A stretch of 32,199 nucleotides of DNA from CAZCVI01 sp964502145 (GTDB lineage Bacteria > Acidobacteriota > Aminicenantia > UBA2199), in contig CAZCVI010000082.1 of NCBI GenBank assembly GCA_964502145.1, positions 1 to 32,199 on the forward strand. Reading direction: 5' to 3'. The notes below the pieces were generated by a model. It did no database searches. It saw nothing but the letters and a program-made list of their open reading frames with translations, and was not told the DNA's origin. Made by a program: the position numbers and the translations under genes. Position 1 is the first letter of the stretch. Every line of letters starts with the position of its first letter. Positions 15,257 through 24,469 of this stretch are shown piece after piece.

Positions 15257-16915
15257 TTATTTGCCAGCCATCATCGCGGCCACATCTTCTTCTACCGAGC
15301 TGATCGGTTTGATATCGAATTTTTCTACCAGTACTTTTAACACGTTGGGCGAAACAAACGCGGGCAGCGTGGGACCCAAACGAATACCTTTGACGCCCAG
15401 GTACAGCAACCCTAACAACACTGCCACCGCTTTCTGTTCATACCAAGCGATATCAAAAGAGATTGGCAACTGGTTAATATTTTCCAAACCAAACACTTCT
15501 TTTAATTTTAATGCAATCACCACCAACGAATACGAGTCATTACATTGTCCCGCGTCCAGCACGCGCGGAATACCACCAATATCACCCAGTGCCAGTTTAT
15601 TGTACCTGTATTTTGCACAACCCGCTGTTAAGATAATCGTATCTTTTGGCAATGTTTCCGCCACATCCGTGAAATAACTCCGGTCTTTTTGCCGACCATC
15701 ACAACCCGCCATCACCACGAACCGTTTGATCGCGCCCGACTTCACCGCGGCCACTACTTTGTCAGCCAAAGCCAGCACCTGCGCATGGGCAAAACCGCCC
15801 ACGATTTTTCCTGTTTCCAGTTCCACCGGTGCCGCGCATTTTTTCGCCAGTGCAATGATGGGAGAAAAGTCTTTCGCTTTCCCAACTTCACGTTCCGCGA
15901 TATGCTTCACACCTGGATAACCCGCCGAACCCGTGGTGAACATCCGTTCTTTATAGGCATCTTTAACTGGCGTGATGCAGTTTGTCGTCATCAAGATCGG
16001 CCCATTAAAAGACGCGAACTCTTTATCTTGATGCCACCAGGAATTGCCATAATTCCCTACAAAATGAGCGTACTTTTTAAAGGCCGGGTAATAATTTGCC
16101 GGTAACATTTCACTGTGCGTGTACACATCCACGCCTGTACCCTCTGTCTGTTTCAGCAGTTCTTCCATATCTTTTAAATCATGGCCGGAAATTAAAATGC
16201 CTGGGTTTTTTCGTACCCCAAGGTTCACTTCCGTGATTTCCGGGTTGCCGTAAGCCGTTGTATTGGCCGCATCCAGAAGCGCCATCGCTTCCACGCAAAA
16301 TTGCCCCGTTTCCATTACCAGTCCTACCAGTTCATCTACTGATAACGTGTCATCAGTCAGCGCGGCCAATCCTTTTTGCAGGAAAGCATGCAATTCCGGT
16401 TTCTCAAAACCCAGTACTGCCGCATGTTGCGTATAAGCAGCCAATCCCTTCGAACCATAAAGCGCCAATGCCCGCAACGAACGAACATCTTCATTGGGCG
16501 CATCAATTTTTGGGTCTAATGCTGCCGCTTTTTTTATTAAATCGTCAGTTGTGGTGTAATTCCAGGTCGCGGCTTCGTGCCATTCCCCTGTCAGACTACC
16601 ACCTGCTTTCACATACTCATTCTTGATCCGTTCCCGTAAATCCAGTCCTTTTTTTACCGTGTGAATCGACGCTTCAGCCGAGAAATTCGCATTCGTGATG
16701 GATTCAAATAACGTGTCCACCACAAAATGATTCACTTCCGCATCTTCCACGCCCAGGGCCCGCGCTTTTGTGCTGTACAACGAAATCCCCTTTAGCAACC
16801 AAATTGACAGATTATGCAACTCCATCACGTCTTGTGGAATGCCACACATACCCTTGGAGCCTGTACAAGCCACTCCTTTCATCGTTTCTTGACATTGATA
16901 ACAATACATACCCAT
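15257..16915 (-). CDS. hcp: Hybrid cluster protein (hydroxylamine reductase / NO reductase)
   Basis: A 552-residue cytoplasmic redox protein. The N-terminal motif C5-x2-C8-x8-C17-x6-C24 (CYQCQETMKGVAC, then GMCG) binds a cubane cluster as in class I Hcp. Hybrid-cluster ligands are visible in ISGHDLKDMEE (His), THSEML (Glu), TTNCITPVKDAY (Cys), TAGCAKYRYNKL (Cys), LDAGQCNDSYS (Cys) and WYEQKAVAVL (Glu). Hcp reduces hydroxylamine in vitro and is implicated in NO detoxification and S-nitrosylation in anaerobes and facultative bacteria. AAGGAGG lies just before ATG 16915. It is divergent from a Crp/Fnr regulator, the usual context of hcp, and no hcr reductase gene is adjacent. Confidence 0.95.
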   Translation of the reverse strand: MGMYCYQCQETMKGVACTGSKGMCGIPQDVMELHNLSIWLLKGISLYSTKARALGVEDAEVNHFVVDTLFESITNANFSAEASIHTVKKGLDLRERIKNEYVKAGGSLTGEWHEAATWNYTTTDDLIKKAAALDPKIDAPNEDVRSLRALALYGSKGLAAYTQHAAVLGFEKPELHAFLQKGLAALTDDTLSVDELVGLVMETGQFCVEAMALLDAANTTAYGNPEITEVNLGVRKNPGILISGHDLKDMEELLKQTEGTGVDVYTHSEMLPANYYPAFKKYAHFVGNYGNSWWHQDKEFASFNGPILMTTNCITPVKDAYKERMFTTGSAGYPGVKHIAEREVGKAKDFSPIIALAKKCAAPVELETGKIVGGFAHAQVLALADKVVAAVKSGAIKRFVVMAGCDGRQKDRSYFTDVAETLPKDTIILTAGCAKYRYNKLALGDIGGIPRVLDAGQCNDSYSLVVIALKLKEVFGLENINQLPISFDIAWYEQKAVAVLLGLLYLGVKGIRLGPTLPAFVSPNVLKVLVEKFDIKPISSVEEDVAAMMAGK

Positions 16916-16954
16916 TTTATGTTCCTCCTTTTTTAAGAATATTTTAATTATTTG

Positions 16955-16983
16955 TATTTATTTTATTTCTTTCTATCATTCAA
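16955..16983 (-). promoter_or_regulatory. hcp promoter
   Basis: On the minus strand TTGAAT (16983-16978) and TAAATA (16960-16955) are 17 bp apart, giving a start near 16948. The palindrome at 16979-16995 overlaps the -35 and is centred near -40. Confidence 0.55.
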
Positions 16984-16995
16984 ACACTGTTTGAA
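16979..16995. promoter_or_regulatory. 17-bp perfect palindrome, likely Crp/Fnr-type operator
   Basis: TTCAAACACTGTTTGAA has 8-bp arms around one base. It lies between hcp and the divergent Crp/Fnr regulator, and its centre near -40 of the hcp promoter suits class II activation. The sequence differs from the FNR site TTGAT-N4-ATCAA and from the HcpR sites I know. Confidence 0.65.
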
Positions 16996-17057
16996 CAAAT
17001 CCATTATAGCAGAAGGAAAAAAAGATTCCGTATCATATGTTACAAATAAAAATAAAT

Positions 17058-17086
17058 TTGATTTTATTTTCAAAATAAGGTACATT
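17058..17086 (+). promoter_or_regulatory. Promoter of the Crp/Fnr regulator gene
   Basis: TTGATT (17058-17063) and TACATT (17081-17086) are 17 bp apart. The -10 ends 5 nt before ATG 17092 and 8 nt before the in-frame ATG 17095, so the mRNA is probably leaderless. Confidence 0.5.
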
Positions 17087-17091
17087 AGAAG

Positions 17092-17787
17092 ATGATGAAT
17101 ACAAATAGTCCAGACTTTCCCACTGCCCAGACCTTATCCCAGTCGCCCGTATTCAAAGGTATCCCACCCCAAGAAATCCAGAGATTATTGACCCTCGTGC
17201 CTCACGCTGTTAAAAAGTTCCATAAGGGCCAAACCATCGCTTACCGTGGCGATACCTGTGACAAATTGCTCATTCTTCTCACCGGCAGCATCCGTGGCGA
17301 AATGCTGGACTTTAACGGCAAAATCGTGGAAGTTGAAACCATGCACGCCCCCAGTCCTATTGCCGCCGCCTTTCTCTTTGGACGCAAAAATCTCTTTCCT
17401 GTGGATGCCGTTGCGATTGAAGATGTTTTCCTCCTCTCCATTCCCAAAGATTCACTACTCCAGCTCATGCAAATGAATCCTATCCTGCTCACCAATTATC
17501 TCGACGTCGTCAGCAACCGCACCCATTTCTTAACAGAACGTCTTTGGTTCATGTCCTTCAAAACCATCAGACAAAAGATCGCCCATTATCTTTTGAAACT
17601 CGCCGCACCCGACCAAAACAAAGTGTTCTTACCCAAAAAACAGGAAGAACTCAGCCAATTTTTCGGTGTCAGCCGCCCCTCCCTCTCCCGCGTGATCGGC
17701 GAACTGGAAAAAGAAAAAATAATTACCTGCCAACGTCGCCAAGTCATCATTCTGGACCGTGAGAAATTGAAAGCACTGGTCGACTAA
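17092..17787 (+). CDS. Crp/Fnr-family regulator, probable controller of hcp
   Basis: A 231-residue protein: an N-terminal cupin-like sensor domain (about 15-140, KFHKGQTIAYRGD, LTGSIRGEM) and a C-terminal winged helix with recognition sequence EELSQFFGVSRPSLSRVI (about 183-200). The four Fe-S cysteines of FNR are absent (only C55/C56-region and one near the C-terminus are seen), and the cAMP-binding signature of Crp is not obvious, so the signal may be heme/NO as in HcpR-like proteins. Being divergent from hcp with a 17-bp palindrome between them strongly suggests it senses nitrosative stress and activates hcp. ATG 17092 or 17095 could be used. Confidence 0.85.
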   Translation: MMNTNSPDFPTAQTLSQSPVFKGIPPQEIQRLLTLVPHAVKKFHKGQTIAYRGDTCDKLLILLTGSIRGEMLDFNGKIVEVETMHAPSPIAAAFLFGRKNLFPVDAVAIEDVFLLSIPKDSLLQLMQMNPILLTNYLDVVSNRTHFLTERLWFMSFKTIRQKIAHYLLKLAAPDQNKVFLPKKQEELSQFFGVSRPSLSRVIGELEKEKIITCQRRQVIILDREKLKALVD

Positions 17788-17872
17788 AAGTCGATTAATC
17801 TATTTTCTAATCCTTTTAAACTGATATTTCTGTGTAATTTTCTCGTACAATATTCCAATTGGCTGTGAAAAG

Positions 17873-17881
17873 TGGTAAAAT
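17873..17881 (+). promoter_or_regulatory. Extended -10 box of the SNF2 gene
   Basis: TGGTAAAAT, giving a start near 17888 and a leader of about 35 nt with AGGAG before ATG 17923. Confidence 0.45.
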
Positions 17882-17922
17882 ACTCCTTTCATCACTAATT
17901 AAAATATTTTAGGAGTACTACA

Positions 17923-20673
17923 ATGGACGTAGAAAGTTCTTTTCCCAGCATTCAAGAGTTGCGCGGTCATTTTATTCAATCTGAAACCACCTTTAAAAAG
18001 GCCATGAATCTATTTATCAGCGATATGTGTACCCTGCTAAACCGCGATGCCTACCAATTTCATTTTAAAGTCGAAGATCGCTTTGATGACTACAAGGTCG
18101 AGGTGGATACCACCCCATCCCAGCTCAGTTTTTCTTGCAGTTGTAATTCCGATGATCGCATCTGTTCCCATGCCGCCACTGCCCTCATCTACCTGGCTGA
18201 TAAATTTCAAGAAGAATCCCCCGTTCAAAATGTGGATGGGGATGTTTATACTCGCGAGGAGATGAAACTCCGTGTCCTCAAGGAACGACACGAACGGGCC
18301 GTCAAAGAAGATTTTCAAATCGAGATCGGCGATAATATCTATGGCGATCATCGGATTCAAACCGCCAGTGGCAAAAGTTACCGTATCACTGTCCGCAACT
18401 TTGACAGCCAGGGCGGTTATTGCAGTTGCCCCGATTATAAAACCAATAAACTCGGCACCTGCAAGCACATCATTTTTGCCGTGCGCTTCCTCTGGGAAAC
18501 CTACGATGTGAAAAAGCAGCTTAAAAAGCAACACTATCCCTTTGTCGAGATTTATGGTGATCCTCTTTCCGAGTACCGTATCACCTATTACCACAAGGGC
18601 CCACTGGACCCGCCTGTTAAAGCCTTGCTGGATAAATATTTTGCCCAAAGCCATTATATTCTACCCGAACACTATCCATCGTTTATTAATTTTTTAACCG
18701 AGGCCCGCGAATACAAGAAAATTCTCGTCCGTCCCGAAGTCGAGGAGAAAATTGAAGCTCATTTCGAGGCTCTCCAATTGCAAAAATTAGGCCGTGAATA
18801 TGTCCCAGATTTCAGTCGTATCAAGGGCGACTTGTACCCCTACCAAAAGGAGGGCGTGCTCTTCTCCCTATTTAAAAAAGGAAATATCATTGCCGATGAA
18901 ATGGGACTTGGAAAAACGTTCCAGGCCATTTGCACAGCCGTCTTGAAAAAAGATATCTTTAACTTCAAGCGTGTGCTTGTCATCTGTCCCGCTTCTTTAA
19001 AATCCCAGTGGAAAAATGAAATCCGCCGTTTTTCTAACTATGAAGCCCAAATTGTCGAGGGCCCCCGCCAGCAGAGACAGGATATCTATCGCAAATCCAA
19101 GGAATATTTCCTCCTCGCCAATTATGAGGCCATCTTGCGCGATATCACCATCATCCAAAAATATCCCCCAGACATGATCATTCTGGATGAAGCCCAACGC
19201 ATTAAAAATTACGATACCAAAACTTCCCAGGCTGTTAAAGCTATTCCCAAACAACACGCTCTCGTTATTACAGGCACGCCCATTGAAAACAAACTTATTG
19301 ATCTCTATTCCATTATGAATTTTGTCGATCCCCTGTATCTCGCCCCCCTCTGGGAGTTTTCCATGAACCACTGCCGTTTCGATAAAGAGTATAAAAACAA
19401 GATCAACAGTTACTATAACCTCCAGGAACTCAAAACCCGCCTCCAAGACAAAATCATCCGACGCGAGAAAAAAGATGTCATGGAACAATTACCTGCTATT
19501 CAAGAGATGGTCGTGCCCGTTCAATTATCCCTGGAGCAGGTGGAAATTCACGCCGGTTTCGCCAAATCCCTTGCCCCTATCTTTGCCAAAAAACATAAAA
19601 CCATATATGACATCCAGCGTATCTTCCGCATATTAACCAGTATGCGTATGGTGTGCGACTCCACCTACCTCATTGATAAAGAGACCCATATCTCCCCCAA
19701 ACTTGATGCTTTAAAAGAGATTCTTACAGAAAAACTCGATATCAAAAATACCCGCAAGAAAATACTCATCTTCTCCGAGTGGAAGATCATGTTGCATCTC
19801 ATCGAAAAGATGCTCCAGAGCCAGGATATCCCTTATACCAAGCTCACCGGTGACATTGCCATGAAGGACCGCGACGTGTTGATTGGCGAGTTTATGGAAA
19901 ATCCCGATTGCCTTGTCTTTCTGTCCACCGAGGCTGGCGGCACCGGTTTGAATTTGCAAGCTGCCGATACCATCATCAATTTCGAATTGCCGTGGAACCC
20001 CGCCAAAAAAAATCAACGCATCGGTCGGATTCATCGCATCGGTCAGAAAAGTTCCTCTCTCACCGTTATTAACCTCATTGCCCTTGAAAGTATTGAGGTT
20101 CGCATTGCCGCTGGTATTCAATTAAAGGAATCCATGTTTCAGGCCGTATTAAATGAAGGTGATCTCACCGATGAAGTTGATTTCGCTAAAAAAGGAATTC
20201 CCACCATCATCCAACAAATTGAAAAGATGATCCAGCCCTTCCTCGGTGCCCCTTTAACTGAAAAGGAAATAGAGCCAGCCGTTGCAGAGGAAGAGATTTT
20301 TGATTTACCCCAGTTTTCTGACGAGATCACCCCCGAGTTGTCTTTATTCGCTGAAGAAGAATTTCTTGCCACGGATGAACCCCAAACCACAGTTACAAGC
20401 AAAGAAGCAGAAAAAGTTGCTGACTCTCCCAACACTGTCACCATAACAACTCCAGAACCACCCGTGGTTCCATCCCCTGAGCGAAAAGCAGAATCCGCGC
20501 CCAGGGTTCCTAAACCCGAAGAGATTGAAAACACATTGAACCAGGGCCTGCAATTTTTGAGTGGTATCATGAGTATGGCTACCGGCAAACAATTGATCAC
20601 TCAGGGACAGAGCATCACCATTGATCACGAAACCGGCGAGGTCGTCATGAAATTTAAACTCCCCGGATTTTAA
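17923..20673 (+). CDS. SNF2-family ATPase/helicase with two SWIM zinc fingers
   Basis: A 916-residue protein. Two SWIM motifs occur: C72-x-C74...C81-x-H83 and C167-x-C169...C180-x-H182; most bacterial relatives have one. The SNF2 motor follows: YPYQKEGV, ADEMGLGKT (324-332), LDEAQRIKN (DEAQ 422-425), ITGTPIENKL, then the second lobe with KLTGDIAMKDRD, STEAGGTGLNLQAA and QRIGRIHRIGQK. A disordered Pro/Glu/Thr-rich stretch (about 780-870) leads to a short folded tail. Such proteins move along double-stranded DNA and act in repair, transcription recycling or defence; which of these applies here is unknown. AGGAG precedes the ATG. Confidence 0.9.
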   Translation: MDVESSFPSIQELRGHFIQSETTFKKAMNLFISDMCTLLNRDAYQFHFKVEDRFDDYKVEVDTTPSQLSFSCSCNSDDRICSHAATALIYLADKFQEESPVQNVDGDVYTREEMKLRVLKERHERAVKEDFQIEIGDNIYGDHRIQTASGKSYRITVRNFDSQGGYCSCPDYKTNKLGTCKHIIFAVRFLWETYDVKKQLKKQHYPFVEIYGDPLSEYRITYYHKGPLDPPVKALLDKYFAQSHYILPEHYPSFINFLTEAREYKKILVRPEVEEKIEAHFEALQLQKLGREYVPDFSRIKGDLYPYQKEGVLFSLFKKGNIIADEMGLGKTFQAICTAVLKKDIFNFKRVLVICPASLKSQWKNEIRRFSNYEAQIVEGPRQQRQDIYRKSKEYFLLANYEAILRDITIIQKYPPDMIILDEAQRIKNYDTKTSQAVKAIPKQHALVITGTPIENKLIDLYSIMNFVDPLYLAPLWEFSMNHCRFDKEYKNKINSYYNLQELKTRLQDKIIRREKKDVMEQLPAIQEMVVPVQLSLEQVEIHAGFAKSLAPIFAKKHKTIYDIQRIFRILTSMRMVCDSTYLIDKETHISPKLDALKEILTEKLDIKNTRKKILIFSEWKIMLHLIEKMLQSQDIPYTKLTGDIAMKDRDVLIGEFMENPDCLVFLSTEAGGTGLNLQAADTIINFELPWNPAKKNQRIGRIHRIGQKSSSLTVINLIALESIEVRIAAGIQLKESMFQAVLNEGDLTDEVDFAKKGIPTIIQQIEKMIQPFLGAPLTEKEIEPAVAEEEIFDLPQFSDEITPELSLFAEEEFLATDEPQTTVTSKEAEKVADSPNTVTITTPEPPVVPSPERKAESAPRVPKPEEIENTLNQGLQFLSGIMSMATGKQLITQGQSITIDHETGEVVMKFKLPGF

Positions 20674-20840
20674 CCCCAGATACGTTTCCCCCACTCTTCA
20701 AACCCCATTAAAAAAAAGGGCAATGACGTCGTCACCGCAAACTTCTGGTTGACACTGAGCGTGAATTTATAGGCCACCCTTAAGGCAGCAAGCATCAATT
20801 CACCATTTTCAATTTTCAATTTGTTTTTTCCCGGATTTTA

Positions 20841-20849
20841 TGGTATAAA
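20841..20849 (+). promoter_or_regulatory. Extended -10 box placing the start point at the ATG
   Basis: TGGTATAAA; TATAAA (20844-20849) ends 6 nt before ATG 20856, as in the paralogue at 14965. No Shine-Dalgarno lies between. Confidence 0.6.
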
Positions 20850-20855
20850 ATAAAT

Positions 20856-22607
20856 ATGGAATACGCATTAAAAGAACGAATTGGCAAACCTGAACTGTTT
20901 ACCGGTAGAAAGGAAGAACTGGCATTTTTTCTCAACTGGATTAACAATATCAAAGAAGAAAAATCCAAGAGTACCGCCATACTCTCCCGTCGCAAAATGG
21001 GCAAAACCGCCCTGATGGAACGATTGTTCAACATCACTTTCCACAACAATGACGGGATTATCCCCTTCTATTACGAGGTCCAAAAAAGCCAAATGTGGGT
21101 GGTAGATTTTTGCACCGATTTTTTCCTCACCTTTATTTACCAGTATATGGCCTTCAAAACCAGAAAAACGGAGTATCTCGACCCGATGGAAAGGGTTGAC
21201 CTTGAAGAAATCAAACATCTGGCTGAAAAAGAGGGATTACCTGATTTGCCTGAATTAATAAGCAGTGTAAAACGTGCCATTGATCAAGAATCCGTGGATA
21301 CCCTATGGCTGATTGTACGTAATGCCCCCCGTACCCTCGCGGCCCGCAGAGGTGAATTTATCGTGCAAATGATCGATGAGTTCCAATTTTTAAACGCCAT
21401 GATCTATTGGGACAAAAAAAAAGAGAGGCCCGCCACTGGTTTTGCCGCCGGGTATATGAGCACTGCCGAAAGCAAAGTCGCCCCATTGCTGGTCTCCGGT
21501 AGCTGGGTGGGTTGGCTGATGCATGACTTAAGCATGATGTTGCCCGCCCGCTTCAGGTTTAAATTTTTCAAGAATATGCCTGCCGACGAAGCCGCGGAAA
21601 TGGTATTTAAATACTCCGGTTTCTTTAATGTCCCCGTAACCGAAGAAACCGCCTATCTGATCGCCCAAATGGCGGAAGGCAATCCCTTTTATATCAGTTC
21701 CATACTGAATTCCAATGTCAGGGGCAAGAATCTGACCACCATTCAGGGATTAACCGAAACCCTGGAGTTTGAAATTTTAAACGACGAGGGGAACATCAAA
21801 TCTACTTGGATGGAATACTTAAAAACAGCGTTTCATGAAGTTAACCAGAAAAACGCCAAGAACATCGTTCTTTACCTTTGCCAACACCGGGACCGGCAGG
21901 TCAGCCGCAAGGAGCTGCTGGAGAAATTATCGCTGGATATGACCGACCCGGTCCTGGAAGATAAAATGGACGCCCTCATTAAAGCCGATATTATCGATGG
22001 GGGTCAATCCAGTGCCGAATATCAGGGTGTGCAGGATAATATTTTCGACAAGGTGTTTCGCGGTAAATATGCCAAAGAGATCCAGGATTTTGATGTGAAG
22101 GTCATCGGCCAGGAGATTCACCACTCATTTGAAGAATTAAAGAAGCAGTATCACCGACTCCTGGGGGAATACAACTATCAAAAAGGCTATTTTGCCGAGT
22201 ATGTGATTATCAATCTATTAAAACACCGTGCTCGTAAGCTCAATGATCTCTTAAAGTCGATCACCCGTTATTTGCCCGCTGATTTTATTTTTTGTGATTA
22301 CGCGCAGGTATGGTCTTATGATAGCGCTATCCAGTATGGGCATGAATTCAACGTGGATATCTTCGCCCTGCCAAAATCCGCAACGGATTATGCCATCATC
22401 GGGGAAGTGAAAAACAGGGAAACAAAGAAATTTTCCAAAAAAGAGGTTTTGTCTTTTATGGAGAAATTCGCGGCAGTGAAAAAACGGGAGAATCTGCAAC
22501 GGGTTATCCCTTTTATTTTTTCCCTGCCCGGTTTTACCAAGGAAGCCGAACGTTATTGCCAGGAAATGGGCATCGCGTTAAGCCAGGATGGGCGGTGGTT
22601 GGAATAA
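20856..22607 (+). CDS. Archaeal-ATPase-like (DUF234-type) protein with PD-(D/E)XK C-terminus, copy 2
   Basis: A 583-residue paralogue of the 13190-14965 product, alignable along its whole length with well over half the residues identical by eye. Walker A is SRRKMGKTAL, Walker B VQMIDEFQFL, the sensor-like segment LLVSGSWVGWL, and the nuclease-like end has FNVDIFA and IIGEVKNR (GEVKNR at 516-521). The most diverged block is residues 60-170, which may be the partner-specific part. The two copies point in opposite directions around hcp, the Crp/Fnr gene and the SNF2 gene. The mRNA is probably leaderless. Function is unknown. Confidence 0.85.
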   Translation: MEYALKERIGKPELFTGRKEELAFFLNWINNIKEEKSKSTAILSRRKMGKTALMERLFNITFHNNDGIIPFYYEVQKSQMWVVDFCTDFFLTFIYQYMAFKTRKTEYLDPMERVDLEEIKHLAEKEGLPDLPELISSVKRAIDQESVDTLWLIVRNAPRTLAARRGEFIVQMIDEFQFLNAMIYWDKKKERPATGFAAGYMSTAESKVAPLLVSGSWVGWLMHDLSMMLPARFRFKFFKNMPADEAAEMVFKYSGFFNVPVTEETAYLIAQMAEGNPFYISSILNSNVRGKNLTTIQGLTETLEFEILNDEGNIKSTWMEYLKTAFHEVNQKNAKNIVLYLCQHRDRQVSRKELLEKLSLDMTDPVLEDKMDALIKADIIDGGQSSAEYQGVQDNIFDKVFRGKYAKEIQDFDVKVIGQEIHHSFEELKKQYHRLLGEYNYQKGYFAEYVIINLLKHRARKLNDLLKSITRYLPADFIFCDYAQVWSYDSAIQYGHEFNVDIFALPKSATDYAIIGEVKNRETKKFSKKEVLSFMEKFAAVKKRENLQRVIPFIFSLPGFTKEAERYCQEMGIALSQDGRWLE

Positions 22608-22647
22608 ATAATAAACCCGTCAATTTCCCATTTCCCCCAAAGGTTCA

Positions 22648-22714
22648 CCAGGGCTTTTAACGCTGTTAAAAAAAAAGGTTGTTTCTCCCTACAGGTTAAA
22701 AGACTGGGCTTTTT
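22648..22714 (+). terminator. Probable terminator of ATPase copy 2
   Basis: CCAGGGCTTTTAAC (22648-22661) pairs, with one small bulge, with GTTAAAAGACTGG (22695-22707), and GCTTTTTT follows. The loop is long (33 nt). It lies between convergent genes. Confidence 0.5.
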
Positions 22715-22726
22715 TAAAAAACTTTT

Positions 22727-24337
22727 TTAATGAGGGAGGTCGTGCTGTTTTAGCCAGTTTCTCAGAAAAGCTTTGCCTTTTTTAGTGATCAGGTATTTTT
22801 GTTTTTTGCTTTTGGGTTTATCCGGGAGAGTCACTGAGATCAAATTCTTTTTAATTGTTGGATTTAAATATTCCCTCCTGAAATAATCCCGATTCTTTAA
22901 TCCAAGAGCAAGTTGGAGTTCTTCACGGGATTTTTCCTTCAAGCATAACTGAAGGAGTTTTTTCAGTTGCATTTTCTCATAACGAAGATCATCCGAAAAA
23001 TATGGATTGGAAACCTGAGAAGTCTCACAGATAGATGTTTTATCTGGCAACGTAATTTCATCATGCATGGTGTCATGCATGGTGTCATGCATGGTATCAT
23101 GCATGGTATCATGCAGGGTGTCATGCAGGGTCAAATCCTCTAAATCTGACAATTTCATATCCTCGTTTGGCGGAAAAGGAATCGTGGTGGTAAATATAAC
23201 GTCCTCATGAAACGTCGCTTGCTTACCTGGGGCATAAAGTGGTAAAAAACGGTTAATATTAAAAATACCGGAACCAATCTCCTCTACCCATCCCAGTTGT
23301 AAAAAAAACTTTGAAAGAACAGGGTTCTTCTGGTTGGGTAAAAAGTGGTCGGCTTGAATTTTTCCTTTAGTCACAGGGTTGCAAGGGTTGGTGAATTCGA
23401 CATGATCCCTGTAAAGAATAATGCGGGCAGGATATTGGTGTAAATATTCCCGGTGAACCAAAAGATTGGCCACAGCCTCGCGAAAAATCTTGTCCCGCAA
23501 GCTCAGCCGGACATCTTTTTCCATATAAAAAGGGTCGGGTAAATAGCGCCCAATAAAAGCCATGATTAACGGGTATGCTTCCATGAGATTTACGCGGATA
23601 TCCAACCGATCATCGTAACGCGCAAGATCATGTCGCCGGACCAGGATATCAATTTTGTATTGCGGGATAATACTTTGGATGATCTCTTCTTTTCCAAAGA
23701 GCAATGCTGCCGCCAAGGTCAGGCCCTTCACACCGGACTCGATATCTTTTTTGATCAAACCAGCACGGACCATTAATTCCTCGTCCGAAAGGGATAGCCA
23801 CGGATGCTCATGATTTCTACTGGAAATTCGATTCCTGGTTTTTTGAATGACAGGGGCATCAAGATCAGATATTTCAAGATATGGGTATACCCTGGCCTCG
23901 GAATAAAAACCCTTCTTCTTGTTGGAAAGGGCAGCGATTCTTTCGGGTTCTTTGACGCGAAAATCACCATCGGCTGAACGATCATACACAACACCCTTGA
24001 ACCGATACACCGAAGATGTCTCTGGAACTTGAAGGATTACAATCCATTTGCCTGCAATCTCAACCTTTTCAGGGAATAGAATGAAGGGCGGGTCTAATAA
24101 CTGGGGATTATTGGAACTGTTAATGATTTCGGTGATCATTTTGTCGATTACCGATTCATCGACCCCCACGATTTCTCCGGCATCTGTAACCCCCAGAAAG
24201 ATATCGCCGCCATCCCGGTTCAGAAAAGCGCACACGGTTTCAAACAGCGACGTGGGAACGTCCCGCTTGACTTCCTTGAATTCCAGTTTCCCGGATTCTT
24301 TTTGCTTTAAGAGAGCAAGGATTCTTTCTTTTCTCAT
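22727..24337 (-). CDS. AlbA_2/Schlafen-like ATP-binding protein
   Basis: A 536-residue protein. The AlbA_2 domain (PF04326) opens with KLEFKEVKRDV and has NRDGGDIFLGVTDAGEIVGVD. A GHKL-type ATP-binding region (HATPase_c_4-like) follows with REAVANLLVHREYL and IILYRDHVEFTNPC. A linker of 4-residue repeats (LHDTLHDTMHDTMHDT, about 400-424) leads to a C-terminal winged helix (EELQLALGLKNRDYFRREYL). The family is annotated as putative transcriptional regulators; some AlbA/Schlafen proteins act in phage defence or RNA cleavage. ATG 24337 has no Shine-Dalgarno and lies 6 nt after the stop of an in-frame 39-codon ORF, so translation may be coupled to it. Confidence 0.85.
   Translation of the reverse strand: MRKERILALLKQKESGKLEFKEVKRDVPTSLFETVCAFLNRDGGDIFLGVTDAGEIVGVDESVIDKMITEIINSSNNPQLLDPPFILFPEKVEIAGKWIVILQVPETSSVYRFKGVVYDRSADGDFRVKEPERIAALSNKKKGFYSEARVYPYLEISDLDAPVIQKTRNRISSRNHEHPWLSLSDEELMVRAGLIKKDIESGVKGLTLAAALLFGKEEIIQSIIPQYKIDILVRRHDLARYDDRLDIRVNLMEAYPLIMAFIGRYLPDPFYMEKDVRLSLRDKIFREAVANLLVHREYLHQYPARIILYRDHVEFTNPCNPVTKGKIQADHFLPNQKNPVLSKFFLQLGWVEEIGSGIFNINRFLPLYAPGKQATFHEDVIFTTTIPFPPNEDMKLSDLEDLTLHDTLHDTMHDTMHDTMHDTMHDEITLPDKTSICETSQVSNPYFSDDLRYEKMQLKKLLQLCLKEKSREELQLALGLKNRDYFRREYLNPTIKKNLISVTLPDKPKSKKQKYLITKKGKAFLRNWLKQHDLPH
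23060..23131. repeat. 12-bp coding tandem repeats (HDTM linker)
   Basis: Units of GCATGGTGTCAT type repeat about six times at 12 bp and encode the L/M-HDT repeats of the AlbA_2 protein. Each carries the palindrome ATGCAT. Such arrays can change copy number by slippage without changing frame. Confidence 0.8.
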
Positions 24338-24343
24338 TTTAGT

Positions 24344-24463
24344 TTACGTGCAGAGAGTTTCCACGTTCTCTTTCTGATGGAAAAGGGATGTGCCCTTTTC
24401 TGGTAACGCCCGAAAATCAAACAGCCAATCGGGCAGTTGTTTTTGTCTTAATAGGTCATTCAT
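24344..24463 (-). CDS. 39-codon small ORF upstream of and in frame with the AlbA_2 gene
   Basis: The peptide is MNDLLRQKQLPDWLFDFRAL followed by 19 more residues ending VETLCT. It ends in TAA, and ACTAAA then leads to the ATG of the AlbA_2 gene in the same frame. A near-consensus promoter (24470-24498) has its -10 box exactly 6 nt before this ATG, predicting a leaderless start. I recognise no domain. It could be a real small protein, a leader that couples translation to the next gene, or an N-terminal extension cut off by a stop codon. Confidence 0.45.
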   Translation of the reverse strand: MNDLLRQKQLPDWLFDFRALPEKGTSLFHQKENVETLCT

Positions 24464-24469
24464 GGTCAT

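Noticed and set aside
13190..22607. Inversion switch formed by the two oppositely oriented ATPase paralogues
   Set aside because: The genes have diverged too far at DNA level for ready recombination, and no recombinase or sharp inverted repeat is present.
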